From assembly GCA_964460755.1 (NCBI GenBank), contig CAYWQL010000002.1, positions 56,871-120,870 on the forward strand: a stretch of DNA of 64,000 nt, in the 5' to 3' direction. Below, piece by piece: positions 33,757 to 42,841 of the stretch. Source of the DNA: JAYFNU01 sp964460755. Lineage in GTDB: Bacteria > Bacillota > Clostridia > Oscillospirales > Ruminococcaceae. The notes beneath the pieces are model-generated. The model was not told the origin of the DNA. It was given only the letters and a program-made list of their open reading frames with translations, and searched no databases. Each line of letters opens with the position of its first letter. Positions within the stretch are counted from its first letter, which is position 1. The translations under genes and the position numbers were made by a program.

Positions 33757-35748
33757 TTATTTGAGCCCAAGAAGAAGTCCCGCGTTATATATAACAAACG
33801 AAGCAAGCCACGCGATGCCCGTTTGGGTGAGCATAGCGGCAAATGCGGCAAAACGGCTTCCAAGCTCCCGCTTTGCCACCGCCATAGCCGCGACGCAGGG
33901 CATATAAAGAAGCACGAAGGTCATAAGGCTCACCGCGGAAAGCGGGCTTAAAAGCAGCGAGATTTCCTCGGCGCTGACAAGCACCGAAAGGGTACTCACG
34001 ACCGCCTCCTTAGCAGTAAGCCCCGCGATAAGCGCCGTTGAAATACGCCAATCTCCAAAGCCAAGAGGAACGAAAATCGGCGCGACCGCCTGCCCCAACG
34101 CACCAAGCATACTCCCCTCCCCGTCGCCCAGGGGTGAAAAGGATAAATCGAAGCTTCGAAGAAGCCACACGACAATCGACGACAAAAGAATGACGGTGAA
34201 CGCTTTTTTTATGAAGCCCTTTCCTCTCTCTGCGATGTTTACGAAAACGCTTCGCACAGATGGAAGACGATAGGAGGGAAGCTCAATAAGAAACGGCGTC
34301 GGCTCGCTTTTAAATACGGTGTTTTTGAAATACAGTCCATATACAATTCCCGCCGCCATACCGAAAAGATATAGCGAAAGCATAACGAGCGGCTTGTTTT
34401 CGGAAAAAAACAGGTTTGTTATCATCGCATAAATCGGAAGCTTTGCGCTGCAGGAAATGAAGGGCAAAAGCAGTATTGTCATCTTTCGGTCGCGCTCTGA
34501 CGCGAGGGTTCGGCTCGCCATAATCGCGGGCACGGTACAACCGAAGCCGATTATCATCGGAACAAACGAGCGCCCCGAAAGCCCGATTGAGCGAAGCGGC
34601 TTATCCATAAAAAAAGCCACACGCGCCATATAACCCGTGTCCTCCAAAATCGAAAGAAAAAAGAAAAGCAAAAGCACCGTCGGCATAAAGCAAAGAACGC
34701 TTCCCACCACAGCAAAAATTCCGTCGATAACAAGCGAGCGAATGAGAGGAGCAACGCCGACCTTAATGAAAAGCTCACACGCGGCGTCGGTCAAGGCAAG
34801 CACCAAACGTTCCATTTGGGAAGATAAAAAATGGCCAAGAGAACCGAAGGTTAACCAAAAGATAAGAAGCATAACAGCGAAAAAAATCGGAAGAGCGAAA
34901 AGTCGGTGGGTCAGTATTTTATCAAGGGCGAAGGAACGGCAAAGCGATTGAGTTTCGCTCGGCTTCTTTACGCTTAGCTTTACGACCTCGTCGATAAAGG
35001 AATAACGAAAATCGGCAATAGCCGCCGCCCCGTCGACGCCGAGCTCTCGCTCCAATTTTGACACGGCAGCATTTATTCCTTCACGCTCAAGCAAGGATAA
35101 TGAAAGGGGCGTTTCGTCCCCCTCGATAAGCTTGGTCGCGGCGTGAAAAAGCGGAAGGTTTGCGTCCTTCGCTTTAGCTTCGATTGTCTTTGCCACTTCG
35201 TCAATAGTCCGTTTGACACAGGATGGCGAATAGCATACCTTTGTCGTTCTAATCTCGTTCTTCGCCGCGCTTTCCGCCGCCGTTAAAAGCTTCTCTATTC
35301 CCGTTCTGTTTTTTGCCGAAATGGGTACGACCGCAACTCCAAGCCGCCTTGAAAGCATATCGACGTCGATGGAATAGCCGTTCTGTCTGGCTTCGTCCAT
35401 CATATTGAGCGCGACAACCAAGGGAATGTTTAGCTCTATTAGCTGAAGGGTAAAATACAGGCTTCGTTCAAGACTTGTTGCGTCGACTATATTAATAATC
35501 GCGTTCGGCTTCTCGCAGATTAAAAAATCCCGAGCGACAATCTCCTCCGCCGTGTAGGGCGAAAGAGAATATATTCCCGGCAGGTCGACGACAACGGCGT
35601 TTTGCATTTTTTTTACGCGCCCCTGCTTTTTTTCAACCGTAACCCCGGGGAAATTTCCGACGTGAGCGTTTCCTCCCGTAAGTGCGTTAAAAAGGGTTGT
35701 TTTTCCACAGTTTTGATTGCCCGCAAGGGCGAATACCGTTTTTGTCAT
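33757..35748 (-). CDS. feoB: Ferrous iron transporter FeoB
   Basis: 663 aa. N-terminal G domain: G1 GNQNCGKTTLF (10-20), G2 VGNFPGVTVE, G3 VDLPGIYSL, G4 ALNMMDEA. A helical GDI region (~165-260) is followed by the membrane domain with Gate motifs around MPTVLLLFFFLSILEDTGYM and GFGCTVPAIMASRTL. Imports Fe2+ in anaerobes. The start overlaps feoA by 4 bp. Confidence 0.97.
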   Translation of the reverse strand: MTKTVFALAGNQNCGKTTLFNALTGGNAHVGNFPGVTVEKKQGRVKKMQNAVVVDLPGIYSLSPYTAEEIVARDFLICEKPNAIINIVDATSLERSLYFTLQLIELNIPLVVALNMMDEARQNGYSIDVDMLSRRLGVAVVPISAKNRTGIEKLLTAAESAAKNEIRTTKVCYSPSCVKRTIDEVAKTIEAKAKDANLPLFHAATKLIEGDETPLSLSLLEREGINAAVSKLERELGVDGAAAIADFRYSFIDEVVKLSVKKPSETQSLCRSFALDKILTHRLFALPIFFAVMLLIFWLTFGSLGHFLSSQMERLVLALTDAACELFIKVGVAPLIRSLVIDGIFAVVGSVLCFMPTVLLLFFFLSILEDTGYMARVAFFMDKPLRSIGLSGRSFVPMIIGFGCTVPAIMASRTLASERDRKMTILLLPFISCSAKLPIYAMITNLFFSENKPLVMLSLYLFGMAAGIVYGLYFKNTVFKSEPTPFLIELPSYRLPSVRSVFVNIAERGKGFIKKAFTVILLSSIVVWLLRSFDLSFSPLGDGEGSMLGALGQAVAPIFVPLGFGDWRISTALIAGLTAKEAVVSTLSVLVSAEEISLLLSPLSAVSLMTFVLLYMPCVAAMAVAKRELGSRFAAFAAMLTQTGIAWLASFVIYNAGLLLGLK

Positions 35749-35981
35749 AAGCCCTGTTCCTTTGAGCTTACCTCGATTTTCGCCGCGTCCGCCTTTCTTA
35801 TGGAAAGCTCGTAACCGCGAAGAAAAAGCTCGACCGGGTCGCCGAGCGGCGCAATTTTTTTCACCCTTATTTCTGTGTTCGGCGTAAGCCCCATATCTAA
35901 AAGCCGACGGCGGAGCGCCCCCTCGCCGTTAACTTTTCTTATTGTTGCCGTTTTTCCGACCGGGAGCTTGTCAAGTGTCAT
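35745..35981 (-). CDS. feoA: Ferrous iron transport protein FeoA
   Basis: 78 aa SH3-like protein: TLDKLPVGKTATIRKV, LRRRLLDMGLTPNTEIRV, DPVELFLRGYELSIRKADA. Cytoplasmic partner of FeoB. Start taken at ATG with GAGGTGG ~7 bp upstream instead of a TTG-like frame extension five codons earlier. First gene of feoAB. No clear Fur or FNR box was recognised in the 121-bp gap upstream. Confidence 0.93.
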   Translation of the reverse strand: MTLDKLPVGKTATIRKVNGEGALRRRLLDMGLTPNTEIRVKKIAPLGDPVELFLRGYELSIRKADAAKIEVSSKEQGL

Positions 35982-36102
35982 ATATAACCACCTCAAAAAA
36001 ATCTATTCGAGCACGCCGCTTGATATTCCCCGCAGCTTAAGAAGACTTTTTTTGTTTTTATAAACATAACATCTACAAAAGAAATATTGCTGGAGGGATA
36101 GT

Positions 36103-36855
36103 ATGTTTTTTACCTTTCGCCTGAACCTAAAGCGGACGGTCGCGGTTTTGTCGCTCGTCGCCGTTCTTCTGCTCTTACCCTATTTCATAAACGCAACGAA
36201 ACGAACAGCCGCGACGGCGACGCCGAAAAAGGTCGCTTGTCTTACCTTTGACGATGGACCGAGCGCATACACCGAGCAGGTGCTCGCCGTACTCGACAAG
36301 TACGGCGTCAAGGCAACCTTTTTTGTAACAGGGCAAAACGAGGAGTATTTCCCCTTTATCGGCGAGGCGCATCGCGCAGGCCACCAAATCGCGCTCCACA
36401 CCTACTCCCACGAGTTTTCAAAAATCTATGCCAGCCGTGAGAGCTTTTGGACGGATATAAACAAATTACAGGAACTTATCGTAAATCAAACGGGAAAATC
36501 GAGCAATGCCCTTCGCTTCGCCGGCGGAAGCTCAAACACGATATGTCGCCGATACGGCGGTGACATTATGAAATCGCTTATTGCCGACTGCGACGAACGC
36601 GGCATATCCTACTATGACTGGAACGTCGACACAAAGGACGCTGTTAACGGCACTATATCCGCGTCCTCTATCGCAAAAAGGGCGGTCGACGGCGCAAGGC
36701 AACAGCCTGTCGCCGTCATACTTATGCACGACGGAACACTCGGACGAAACGCCGCAGAAGCGCTCGAAATTATTATTCCAGAGCTTATAGACGAGGGCTA
36801 CTCGTTTTCGCGTCTGGACGAAATCGGCGCAGCTGTCCACCATAACATTGATTAG
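36103..36855 (+). CDS. Membrane-anchored polysaccharide deacetylase (NodB family)
   Basis: 250 aa. N-terminal membrane anchor (~11-28). The NodB domain follows: CLTFDDGPSAYT (metal Asp pair), ALHTYSHEF (metal His pair), RFAGGSSNT (where RFPGGS is usual), WNVDTKD and VILMHDG. Likely an N-acetylglucosamine deacetylase acting on peptidoglycan and conferring lysozyme resistance (PgdA-like), a substrate inference from family and anchor only. TGGAGGG ribosome binding site. Monocistronic. Confidence 0.9.
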   Translation: MFFTFRLNLKRTVAVLSLVAVLLLLPYFINATKRTAATATPKKVACLTFDDGPSAYTEQVLAVLDKYGVKATFFVTGQNEEYFPFIGEAHRAGHQIALHTYSHEFSKIYASRESFWTDINKLQELIVNQTGKSSNALRFAGGSSNTICRRYGGDIMKSLIADCDERGISYYDWNVDTKDAVNGTISASSIAKRAVDGARQQPVAVILMHDGTLGRNAAEALEIIIPELIDEGYSFSRLDEIGAAVHHNID

Positions 36856-36868
36856 GTCCTGCTTTTCG

Positions 36869-36897
36869 TTGATTTTTTTTCTCCTAACGTGTATAAT
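36869..36897 (+). promoter_or_regulatory. Promoter of the DUF5685-dnaJ-like-glmS operon
   Basis: TTGATT, 17 bp, TATAAT. Confidence 0.8.
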
Positions 36898-36929
36898 TTA
36901 AAAGTTATTTGCGAAGGGAGCGACGCTTT

Positions 36930-37808
36930 TTGTTTGGATATGTATTCCCGCAAAAACCAGAACTTAAGATACGCGAATTCGCGGAATACCGCGCGGTATA
37001 TTGCGGTCTTTGCGAGGCTCTTCGCTCCTTTGGCTTCGGCGCGAAGCTGTTTTTAAACTACGACTTTGTTTTCGCGGCAATGCTTTTTATGTCGCTGAAC
37101 GACCAGCGCCCCGCCTTCAAGGAAATACGCTGCAACACCTACCCATGGCGAAGGGTTGGCTCGATTGAAAAAAACGACGCGCTTGATTACTGCGCCGCCG
37201 CGCTGATAATCACCGTTCGCTATAAGCTTCTTGACGACCGTGTCGACGAAGCTTCGTTCAAAAAAGCCGCGGCAAACGTTCTTACTTTCTTAACAAAAAG
37301 AGCGTACAATAAAGCGAAAATTAAGCTTCCAGATTACGACGCATACATAGAGAGTCAAACCGAGAAGCAGACTCTTGTTGAAAATGAAAGAAGCGAAAGC
37401 GTCGACCGCGCAAGCGATTCTACGGCGAACGGGCTTTCCTTTCTCCTTGAAAACGGCGTAAGGGATAACGGCGCTAAGGCGGCGATTAAACGCTTCGGTT
37501 ATCTTCTCGGACGATTCGTCTATCTTGCCGACACGCTCGACGACCTGAAAAAGGATATAAAGAAAAACAGATACAACCCGTTTATCGAAAGGTATAAGCT
37601 TACAAAAAAGAGCGGCAGTGATGAAATACTTTTTGCCGAAAAGGAAATAAAAAGTCAGCTTCGCTTGAGTCAATCCGAAGCGGAAAGCTCATATCGGCAT
37701 CTTCCGCTCACGATATATAAATCCATACTCGACAACATTGTTTATCTTGGGCTTATGGATACCGCCGAAAAGCTCGGCAAGAAAAGGAAAAAGGAGAAGG
37801 ACAGATGA
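36930..37808 (+). CDS. DUF5685 family protein
   Basis: 292 aa. The N-terminus MFGYVFPQKPELKIREFAEY with VYCGLCEALRSFG is the DUF5685 signature (paired cysteines). A helical body follows with RFGYLLGRFVYLADTLDDLKKDIKKNRYNP, reminiscent of polyprenyl-synthase-like helical folds. Ends in a Lys-rich tail. TTG start supported by GAAGGGAG 9 bp upstream and by the family N-terminus. Overlaps the J-domain gene by 4 bp. This pairing recurs in clostridia; function unknown. Confidence 0.82.
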   Translation: MFGYVFPQKPELKIREFAEYRAVYCGLCEALRSFGFGAKLFLNYDFVFAAMLFMSLNDQRPAFKEIRCNTYPWRRVGSIEKNDALDYCAAALIITVRYKLLDDRVDEASFKKAAANVLTFLTKRAYNKAKIKLPDYDAYIESQTEKQTLVENERSESVDRASDSTANGLSFLLENGVRDNGAKAAIKRFGYLLGRFVYLADTLDDLKKDIKKNRYNPFIERYKLTKKSGSDEILFAEKEIKSQLRLSQSEAESSYRHLPLTIYKSILDNIVYLGLMDTAEKLGKKRKKEKDR

Positions 37809-38461
37809 CAAATCCTTATACGTTACTTGGAATAAGCGAAAGCGCGAGTGACGACGACGTCAAAAAAGCCTATCGCGCAAGAGTAGTCGAATACAGCTCG
37901 GACAACTATAAAGCCGAACCGAACGCAACTATCGCCGCAGAAAAGCTTGAAGAATTTAACGCCGCTTACGACGAGATTATGTCCCGTCGGCGGGTTGGCG
38001 TTTCCTCCTCGGAGCAATCGAATGGAAGCTTTTCGGCTAAAAGCGGCGTTTATGCCGATATACGCACCCTTATTAAAAACGGAAGTCTCGACAGCGCGAC
38101 CCAAAAGCTTAACGAAATAACCGAAGCCAACAGGGGCGCGGAATGGAACTTCCTTATGGGCTGTGTTTCGCGAGAAAAGGGCTGGCTTGAGGACGCGTTT
38201 CGCTATGCCTGTGCGGCGACTTCAATGGAGCCCGACAACGCCGAATACTCAGCGCTTTACAATGCCCTTTCAAGCGGTCGCGCCAGCGGCTCATCATATA
38301 CGCCTTACGGCAATAGCACAGCTTCGTCCCAACAGACAGGCACTCCCTATTCGAACAACCCCTCCTCCCCTTGCGCGGACGGCGGCGACGCCTGCTCAAC
38401 CCTTTGCCAGTGCTTATGCCTTTACTCAGCCTGCCAAAGCTGCTGCTGTCACGGCAACTAA
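37805..38461 (+). CDS. DnaJ-like protein lacking HPD, with cysteine-rich tail
   Basis: 218 aa. N-terminal J-domain (residues 3-60: NPYTLLGISESASDDDVKKAY ... FNAAYDEIM). The HPD tripeptide needed to stimulate Hsp70 ATPase reads SSD at 31-33, so it is probably not a canonical co-chaperone. A TPR-like helical segment (~80-155) includes FLMGCVSREKGWLEDAFRYA. A Ser/Thr/Pro linker leads to a tail with nine cysteines in the last ~25 residues (CSTLCQCLCLYSACQSCCC), possibly a metal or acylation site. Coupled to DUF5685 by ATGA. Confidence 0.85.
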   Translation: MTNPYTLLGISESASDDDVKKAYRARVVEYSSDNYKAEPNATIAAEKLEEFNAAYDEIMSRRRVGVSSSEQSNGSFSAKSGVYADIRTLIKNGSLDSATQKLNEITEANRGAEWNFLMGCVSREKGWLEDAFRYACAATSMEPDNAEYSALYNALSSGRASGSSYTPYGNSTASSQQTGTPYSNNPSSPCADGGDACSTLCQCLCLYSACQSCCCHGN

Positions 38462-38466
38462 CGGCT

Positions 38467-39018
38467 ATGGCTATGCGCGAAAACAAAAAGACCTATCGCG
38501 TCGCACTTGGCGGCATAGTTTCAGCCGCCGCTGTCGCGATTATGTTTATGGGTTCGATTATCCCCTTTGCGACCTTCGCCTCCCCCGCTATCGCGGGGTT
38601 TTGCGTTTTGTACTTCTGTCTTGAATTTAAGAAATCGACAGCGTTCGCGGTTTATGCGACGATTTCCGCGCTTTCGGTGCTTCTCGTTCCGGACAAAGAG
38701 CAGGCGCTGCTCTTTGCCTGCTTTTTCGGTTTTTATCCGATTTTGAAGCTTATAATCGAAAAGCACTGCTCGAAAATTATCGGATTAATATTTAAGTTTA
38801 TCGTCTTTAACGGCTGTATACTGCTTGCTTACACGGTGCTTATAAGGCTCTTTCGTATGGACGTCATAAGCAGCGAGCTCGCCGATTATTCCACCTGGAT
38901 GGTGGCTATTATGCTCGTTTTAGGAAACATCGCGTTCTATTTCTATGACCTATTAATCACGCGGTTTTCCTATATGTATTTTGTGAAAATCAAGCCGCGT
39001 CTCACACGCGGCAAATAA
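38467..39018 (+). CDS. Conserved clostridial multi-pass membrane protein
   Basis: 183 aa, five or six membrane helices (~12-32, 36-50, 55-72, 76-92, 105-125, 140-165). KKTYRVALGGIVSAAAVAIM at the start resembles ECF transporter S-components or DUF2232-like proteins, but no family is certain; LLVPDKEQALLFACFFGFYP is a recognisable conserved core. Start is the first ATG after the upstream stop (a second ATG two codons on is possible); ribosome binding is weak, suggesting translational coupling to the J-domain gene. Confidence 0.75.
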   Translation: MAMRENKKTYRVALGGIVSAAAVAIMFMGSIIPFATFASPAIAGFCVLYFCLEFKKSTAFAVYATISALSVLLVPDKEQALLFACFFGFYPILKLIIEKHCSKIIGLIFKFIVFNGCILLAYTVLIRLFRMDVISSELADYSTWMVAIMLVLGNIAFYFYDLLITRFSYMYFVKIKPRLTRGK

Positions 39019-39028
39019 GGAGAAAAAT

Positions 39029-40852
39029 ATGTGCGGAATTGTTGGTTTTACCGGAAATCGCTCAAGCGTGCCTATTCTTTTGGACGGGCTGAAAAAGCTT
39101 GAATATCGGGGATATGACTCGGCGGGAATCGCCATAATCGACGACGGACAAATCGAGGTCGTAAAGGCTAAGGGGCGGCTTTCCAATCTTAAGAAAAAGC
39201 TCGAAACGATGAAAAGCTTCGATGCCTCAACCTGCGGAATAGGTCACACGCGCTGGGCTACCCACGGGGAGCCGAGCGACGTCAACTCCCACCCCCACTC
39301 AAGCTCAAGGGTTTCGATAGTTCACAACGGAATAATTGAGAACTACTCAGAAATAAAGAATTTCCTTGTCGAGCGTGGCTACGAGTTTCAGTCGGAAACC
39401 GACACCGAAACTGCCGTCAAGCTTCTTGATTACAACTATCACGGCGACCCAATCGAGGCTATAAGCAACACCATAAAACAGCTTCACGGCTACTATGCGC
39501 TTGCCATTCTTTTTCGAGATTTCCCCGACAGAATTTTTGCCGTTCGCCGCGAAAGCCCGCTTATCGTCGGCTTCGGCGAGGGGGAAAATTTCGTCGCGTC
39601 CGACGTACCCGCGATTCTTCGATATACGAAAAACTACTGCTTGCTTGAAACGGACGAAATCGCAACGATAACTCCCGACGGCGTCGAGGTCATCGACCCG
39701 CTCGGACGAAAGGTCACAAAGGAAGTCCTCGTCGCAAACTGGGATATTGAAAGCGCTGAAAAGGGCGGCTATCCCCACTTTATGCTCAAGGAAATCTGCG
39801 AACAGCCCACCGCGCTGCGCAACACCGTTATGCCGCGCGTAAAAGACGGCGCTCCCTATTTCTTCAAGGAGGACATTCCGGACGAGCTTTTTAAAAACGC
39901 GAACACGATACATATAGTCGCCTGCGGCACGGCAATGCACGCGGGTATAGTCGGAAAGTATGCCATTGAACAGCTTGCGAGCGTACCCGTCACGGTCAAC
40001 ATCGCGTCGGAATTCAGATATTCAAATCCTATCCTTTTGAAAAACGACGTCGTAATCGTAATATCACAGTCGGGCGAAACCCTCGACACTATCGCCGCCA
40101 TGCGCCTTGCTAAGGAGCGCGGTTGCCCGATAATCGCGATAGTCAACGTCGTCGGCTCGACAATCGCACGCGAGGCTGATATGGTGCTCTACACCTGGGC
40201 GGGTCCCGAAATTGCCGTCGCCTCTACGAAGGCTTATACCGTTCAGCTTGCGCTTTTATATTTAATTGCGATAAAGCTCGCGGCAATCAAAAACAAAATT
40301 TCTGCCGATGAGGAAAAGTCGCTCACATCTACACTTCTTTCGCTTCCTCAAATAGTTGAAAAGGTACTCGTTGACACCGACGAAATCAAAAAGATAGCCA
40401 GCCGATATATGAACGCCGAAAACGCCTTCTTTATCGGTCGTTCGCTCGACAACGCCGTTTCGGTCGAGGGCTCGCTGAAGCTTAAGGAAATTTCTTATAT
40501 CCACAGCGAGGCTTACGCGGCGGGCGAACTCAAGCACGGCACAATTTCGCTTATTGTCGACGGCGTCGCGGTCATCGCGGTCGCCACGCAAAAGCGGGTT
40601 ATCGAAAAGATGTACAGCAACATAAAAGAGGTCAAAACCCGCGGCGCGCGCGTTCTTCTTATAACGCAAGAGGACAGCGTTGTGCCTGAAGGCATAGCCG
40701 ACGACGTTATCACTATCCCGACAATAAACGAGTTTTTCGCTCCCCTTGTCGCGATACTGCCGCTTCAGCTTTTCGCGTATTATATGTCGATACTGCGCGG
40801 CTGCGACGTCGATAAGCCCCGCAATCTTGCAAAATCAGTCACGGTTGAATAA
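39029..40852 (+). CDS. glmS: Glutamine-fructose-6-phosphate aminotransferase (isomerizing)
   Basis: 607 aa. Cys2 nucleophile of the Ntn glutaminase (MCGIVGFTG, RGYDSAGIAI, HTRWATHGEP), then two SIS sugar-isomerase domains (VACGTAMHAG, ISQSGETLDT, EVASTKAYT-like VASTKAYTVQ) and C-terminal RNLAKSVTVE. Makes glucosamine-6-phosphate for wall synthesis. AAGGAG upstream. Only 10 bp follow the previous gene, so there is no room for a glmS ribozyme; control must come from the operon promoter. Confidence 0.97.
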   Translation: MCGIVGFTGNRSSVPILLDGLKKLEYRGYDSAGIAIIDDGQIEVVKAKGRLSNLKKKLETMKSFDASTCGIGHTRWATHGEPSDVNSHPHSSSRVSIVHNGIIENYSEIKNFLVERGYEFQSETDTETAVKLLDYNYHGDPIEAISNTIKQLHGYYALAILFRDFPDRIFAVRRESPLIVGFGEGENFVASDVPAILRYTKNYCLLETDEIATITPDGVEVIDPLGRKVTKEVLVANWDIESAEKGGYPHFMLKEICEQPTALRNTVMPRVKDGAPYFFKEDIPDELFKNANTIHIVACGTAMHAGIVGKYAIEQLASVPVTVNIASEFRYSNPILLKNDVVIVISQSGETLDTIAAMRLAKERGCPIIAIVNVVGSTIAREADMVLYTWAGPEIAVASTKAYTVQLALLYLIAIKLAAIKNKISADEEKSLTSTLLSLPQIVEKVLVDTDEIKKIASRYMNAENAFFIGRSLDNAVSVEGSLKLKEISYIHSEAYAAGELKHGTISLIVDGVAVIAVATQKRVIEKMYSNIKEVKTRGARVLLITQEDSVVPEGIADDVITIPTINEFFAPLVAILPLQLFAYYMSILRGCDVDKPRNLAKSVTVE

Positions 40853-40861
40853 AAAACGGCT

Positions 40862-40890
40862 AAAGCGAGGGTCTTTTGGACCCTCGCTTT
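40862..40890 (+). terminator. Terminator after glmS
   Basis: AAAGCGAGGGTC-TTTTG-GACCCTCGCTTT followed by CTTTTTTTT. Confidence 0.93.
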
Positions 40891-40925
40891 CTTTTTTTTG
40901 AATTATTACCCATATTAAACTTTTC

Positions 40926-40954
40926 TTGTTCGTTATTGTTAAATGTGCTATAAT
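40926..40954 (+). promoter_or_regulatory. Promoter of the aconitase X operon
   Basis: TTGTTC, 17 bp, TATAAT, giving a ~148-nt leader that is A/T-rich with no clear riboswitch. Confidence 0.65.
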
Positions 40955-41108
40955 AATTACAAGCAGCAACGCAACTTTTATGAATTTTGTTAGGTTTTGG
41001 TGTTTTTTAAAAAATATGGCAAATACTAAAGCCGAGTACATTAATTTTGGTCTGCGTTTTAGCTGAAACGGAACAACTCAAAAATTAACATAGGAGGAAA
41101 GGCACAGC

Positions 41109-42380
41109 ATGATTCTGACAAAGGAACAGCAGGCATTGCTTGACGGCGAAAAGGGCGAAACTCTCGCCAAGGTTATGAAGACACTGGTTATGTACGGCGA
41201 CGCCTTCAATGCAAAGAAAATGGTACCTATTACAAGCGAATACGGTCATACGGTTATTAGCTTCGGCATCGGCGTAATGAAGCCCGTTTATGAGCTGTAC
41301 GATATGCTTCTTTCGGGGGGCGCGGTCAATACCCAAAAGATTTCCGCCGACCCAAGGCCCCTTGACAAAAACGTACCCTCCTCGCTTTTGCAGGACGTCG
41401 TTTTTAAATTTATGTACTCCCAGCAGGACAAATATGAGCAGCAGCTTAAACAATTCGGCATTATGAGCGACGACGCTTATACCTGCGCGTGCTATCTGCC
41501 GGAGGTGGGCAACACACCGAAGCGCGGCGATATCCTTTCGTGGGCGGAATCCTCCGCCGTCGTCTACGCCAACAGCGTTCTCGGCGCGAGATGCAACCGC
41601 AACTCCGGCATAATCGAAATGATGGGCTCCATCGCGGGCTTTGTCCCCGAATTCGGACTTTTAACCGACGAGGGGCGAAAAGCCGACTGGATAATCGAAA
41701 TTCGCACAACCAAAAAGCCCGAAGCCCAGCTTCTCGGCTCCGCGGTCGGAATGAAGGCTCTTGAAAAGGTACCCTATGTAAAGGGACTTGACAAATGGAT
41801 AGGCTCGACGCTTAACGACGACGCCTGCGCTTACCTTAAGGACTTCGGTGCGGCGACCGCCTCTAACGGCTCGGTCGGTCTTTATCATATCGAAAATCTC
41901 ACACCCGAAGCGGTTGATTTCGGCGACAAGCTAATAAACAAGGGCGCGAAAACCTATGTTATCGACGACGCCGAGCTTGAACGCGTTAAGAACAGCTATC
42001 CCTGCATATGGAAGGACCTCGACGCAAAGCCAAAGCTGTGTTTTATGGGCTGTCCGCATATGACGCTCAAACAGCTTAAGGACTGGACCGAAAAGGTAGA
42101 AGCATCGCTTAAGGAAGCGGGAAACAAGCGGGTCGTAATTCCGACCGTCTTCACCTCAGCGCCCGGCGTAATAAAGGAATTTGAGAAAACCGAGTTTGCC
42201 TGCCGACTAAAGGAAACGGGCATCATACTAAGCTATATTTGCCCGCTGATGTATATGAACAATCCTCTGTCAAAGAAAATGCCGGTAATCACCTCGTCAA
42301 ACAAGCTTCGCACCTATACGAGCGCGCGCTTTTATACCGACGACGAGATTTTGAAGATGATAACGAAGGGAGATAAATAG
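41109..42380 (+). CDS. acnX: Aconitase X large (catalytic) subunit, DUF521
   Basis: 423 aa. The aconitase-X catalytic fold is recognised from MILTKEQQALLDGEKGETLA, VPITSEYGHTV, CACYLPEVGNTPKRGD, SAVVYANSVLGARCNRNSGI and LCFMGCPHMTL (cluster cysteines). Characterised members dehydrate cis-3-hydroxy-L-proline in bacteria or mevalonate-5-phosphate in archaea; the substrate here is not readable from sequence. AGGAGG site 11 bp upstream of ATG. First of three genes with the small subunit and an enoate-reductase-like flavoenzyme. Confidence 0.88.
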   Translation: MILTKEQQALLDGEKGETLAKVMKTLVMYGDAFNAKKMVPITSEYGHTVISFGIGVMKPVYELYDMLLSGGAVNTQKISADPRPLDKNVPSSLLQDVVFKFMYSQQDKYEQQLKQFGIMSDDAYTCACYLPEVGNTPKRGDILSWAESSAVVYANSVLGARCNRNSGIIEMMGSIAGFVPEFGLLTDEGRKADWIIEIRTTKKPEAQLLGSAVGMKALEKVPYVKGLDKWIGSTLNDDACAYLKDFGAATASNGSVGLYHIENLTPEAVDFGDKLINKGAKTYVIDDAELERVKNSYPCIWKDLDAKPKLCFMGCPHMTLKQLKDWTEKVEASLKEAGNKRVVIPTVFTSAPGVIKEFEKTEFACRLKETGIILSYICPLMYMNNPLSKKMPVITSSNKLRTYTSARFYTDDEILKMITKGDK

Positions 42381-42381
42381 A

Positions 42382-42825
42382 ATGGCAATGACGTTTAAAG
42401 GCCGAGTGGTTGCACCGGGAACGGCGAAGTCGGAGGCTCTTGTTTCCCACGGCGGCTTCAATACCCTCGCAAGCTATCAAATGGCGCTGATGTTCGGCGA
42501 CAAGCAGGTCAAGTGCGGCGACCAAAACAACGCCGACATTTACAAAAAGCCAATGGTCGCCAAGGCGCTCTGTCTGCCCGAAACCATCGGCTCAACGACC
42601 GGCGGAATGGTGCTTTACGCGGCGTGCGCGCTTGGAAAACAGCCGTCATGTATGCTCTTTTCGAAGCCGATTGATTCCCTCGCGGCGTCGGGCGCGATTC
42701 TTGCCGCAAACTGGACCGACGCCAAAATGCCGGTAATAGACAGCCTTGGCGAGGAATTTCTGAACAGCGTAAAGGACGGTATGACGGTAACGGTTTCCGA
42801 CGACGGCGCCGTAACAATAGAATAA
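42382..42825 (+). CDS. Aconitase X small (swivel) subunit, DUF126
   Basis: 147 aa. FKGRVVAPGTAKSEALVSHGG, KPMVAKALCLPETIGSTTGG and ANWTDAKMPVIDS mark the DUF126 swivel domain, which carries the catalytic serine loop (GSTTGG). In many organisms it is fused to DUF521; here it is a separate gene one base downstream, so the two form a heteromer. GGGAG lies ~9 bp upstream. Confidence 0.88.
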   Translation: MAMTFKGRVVAPGTAKSEALVSHGGFNTLASYQMALMFGDKQVKCGDQNNADIYKKPMVAKALCLPETIGSTTGGMVLYAACALGKQPSCMLFSKPIDSLAASGAILAANWTDAKMPVIDSLGEEFLNSVKDGMTVTVSDDGAVTIE

Positions 42826-42841
42826 AATGAAAGGAACCTCT

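Noticed and set aside
35982..36102. Fur or FNR box before feoA
   Set aside because: The gap is AT-rich but I see no convincing palindrome matching GATAATGAT..ATCATTATC or TTGAT-N4-ATCAA.
39000..39040. glmS ribozyme
   Set aside because: Only 10 bp separate the previous stop from glmS; no room.
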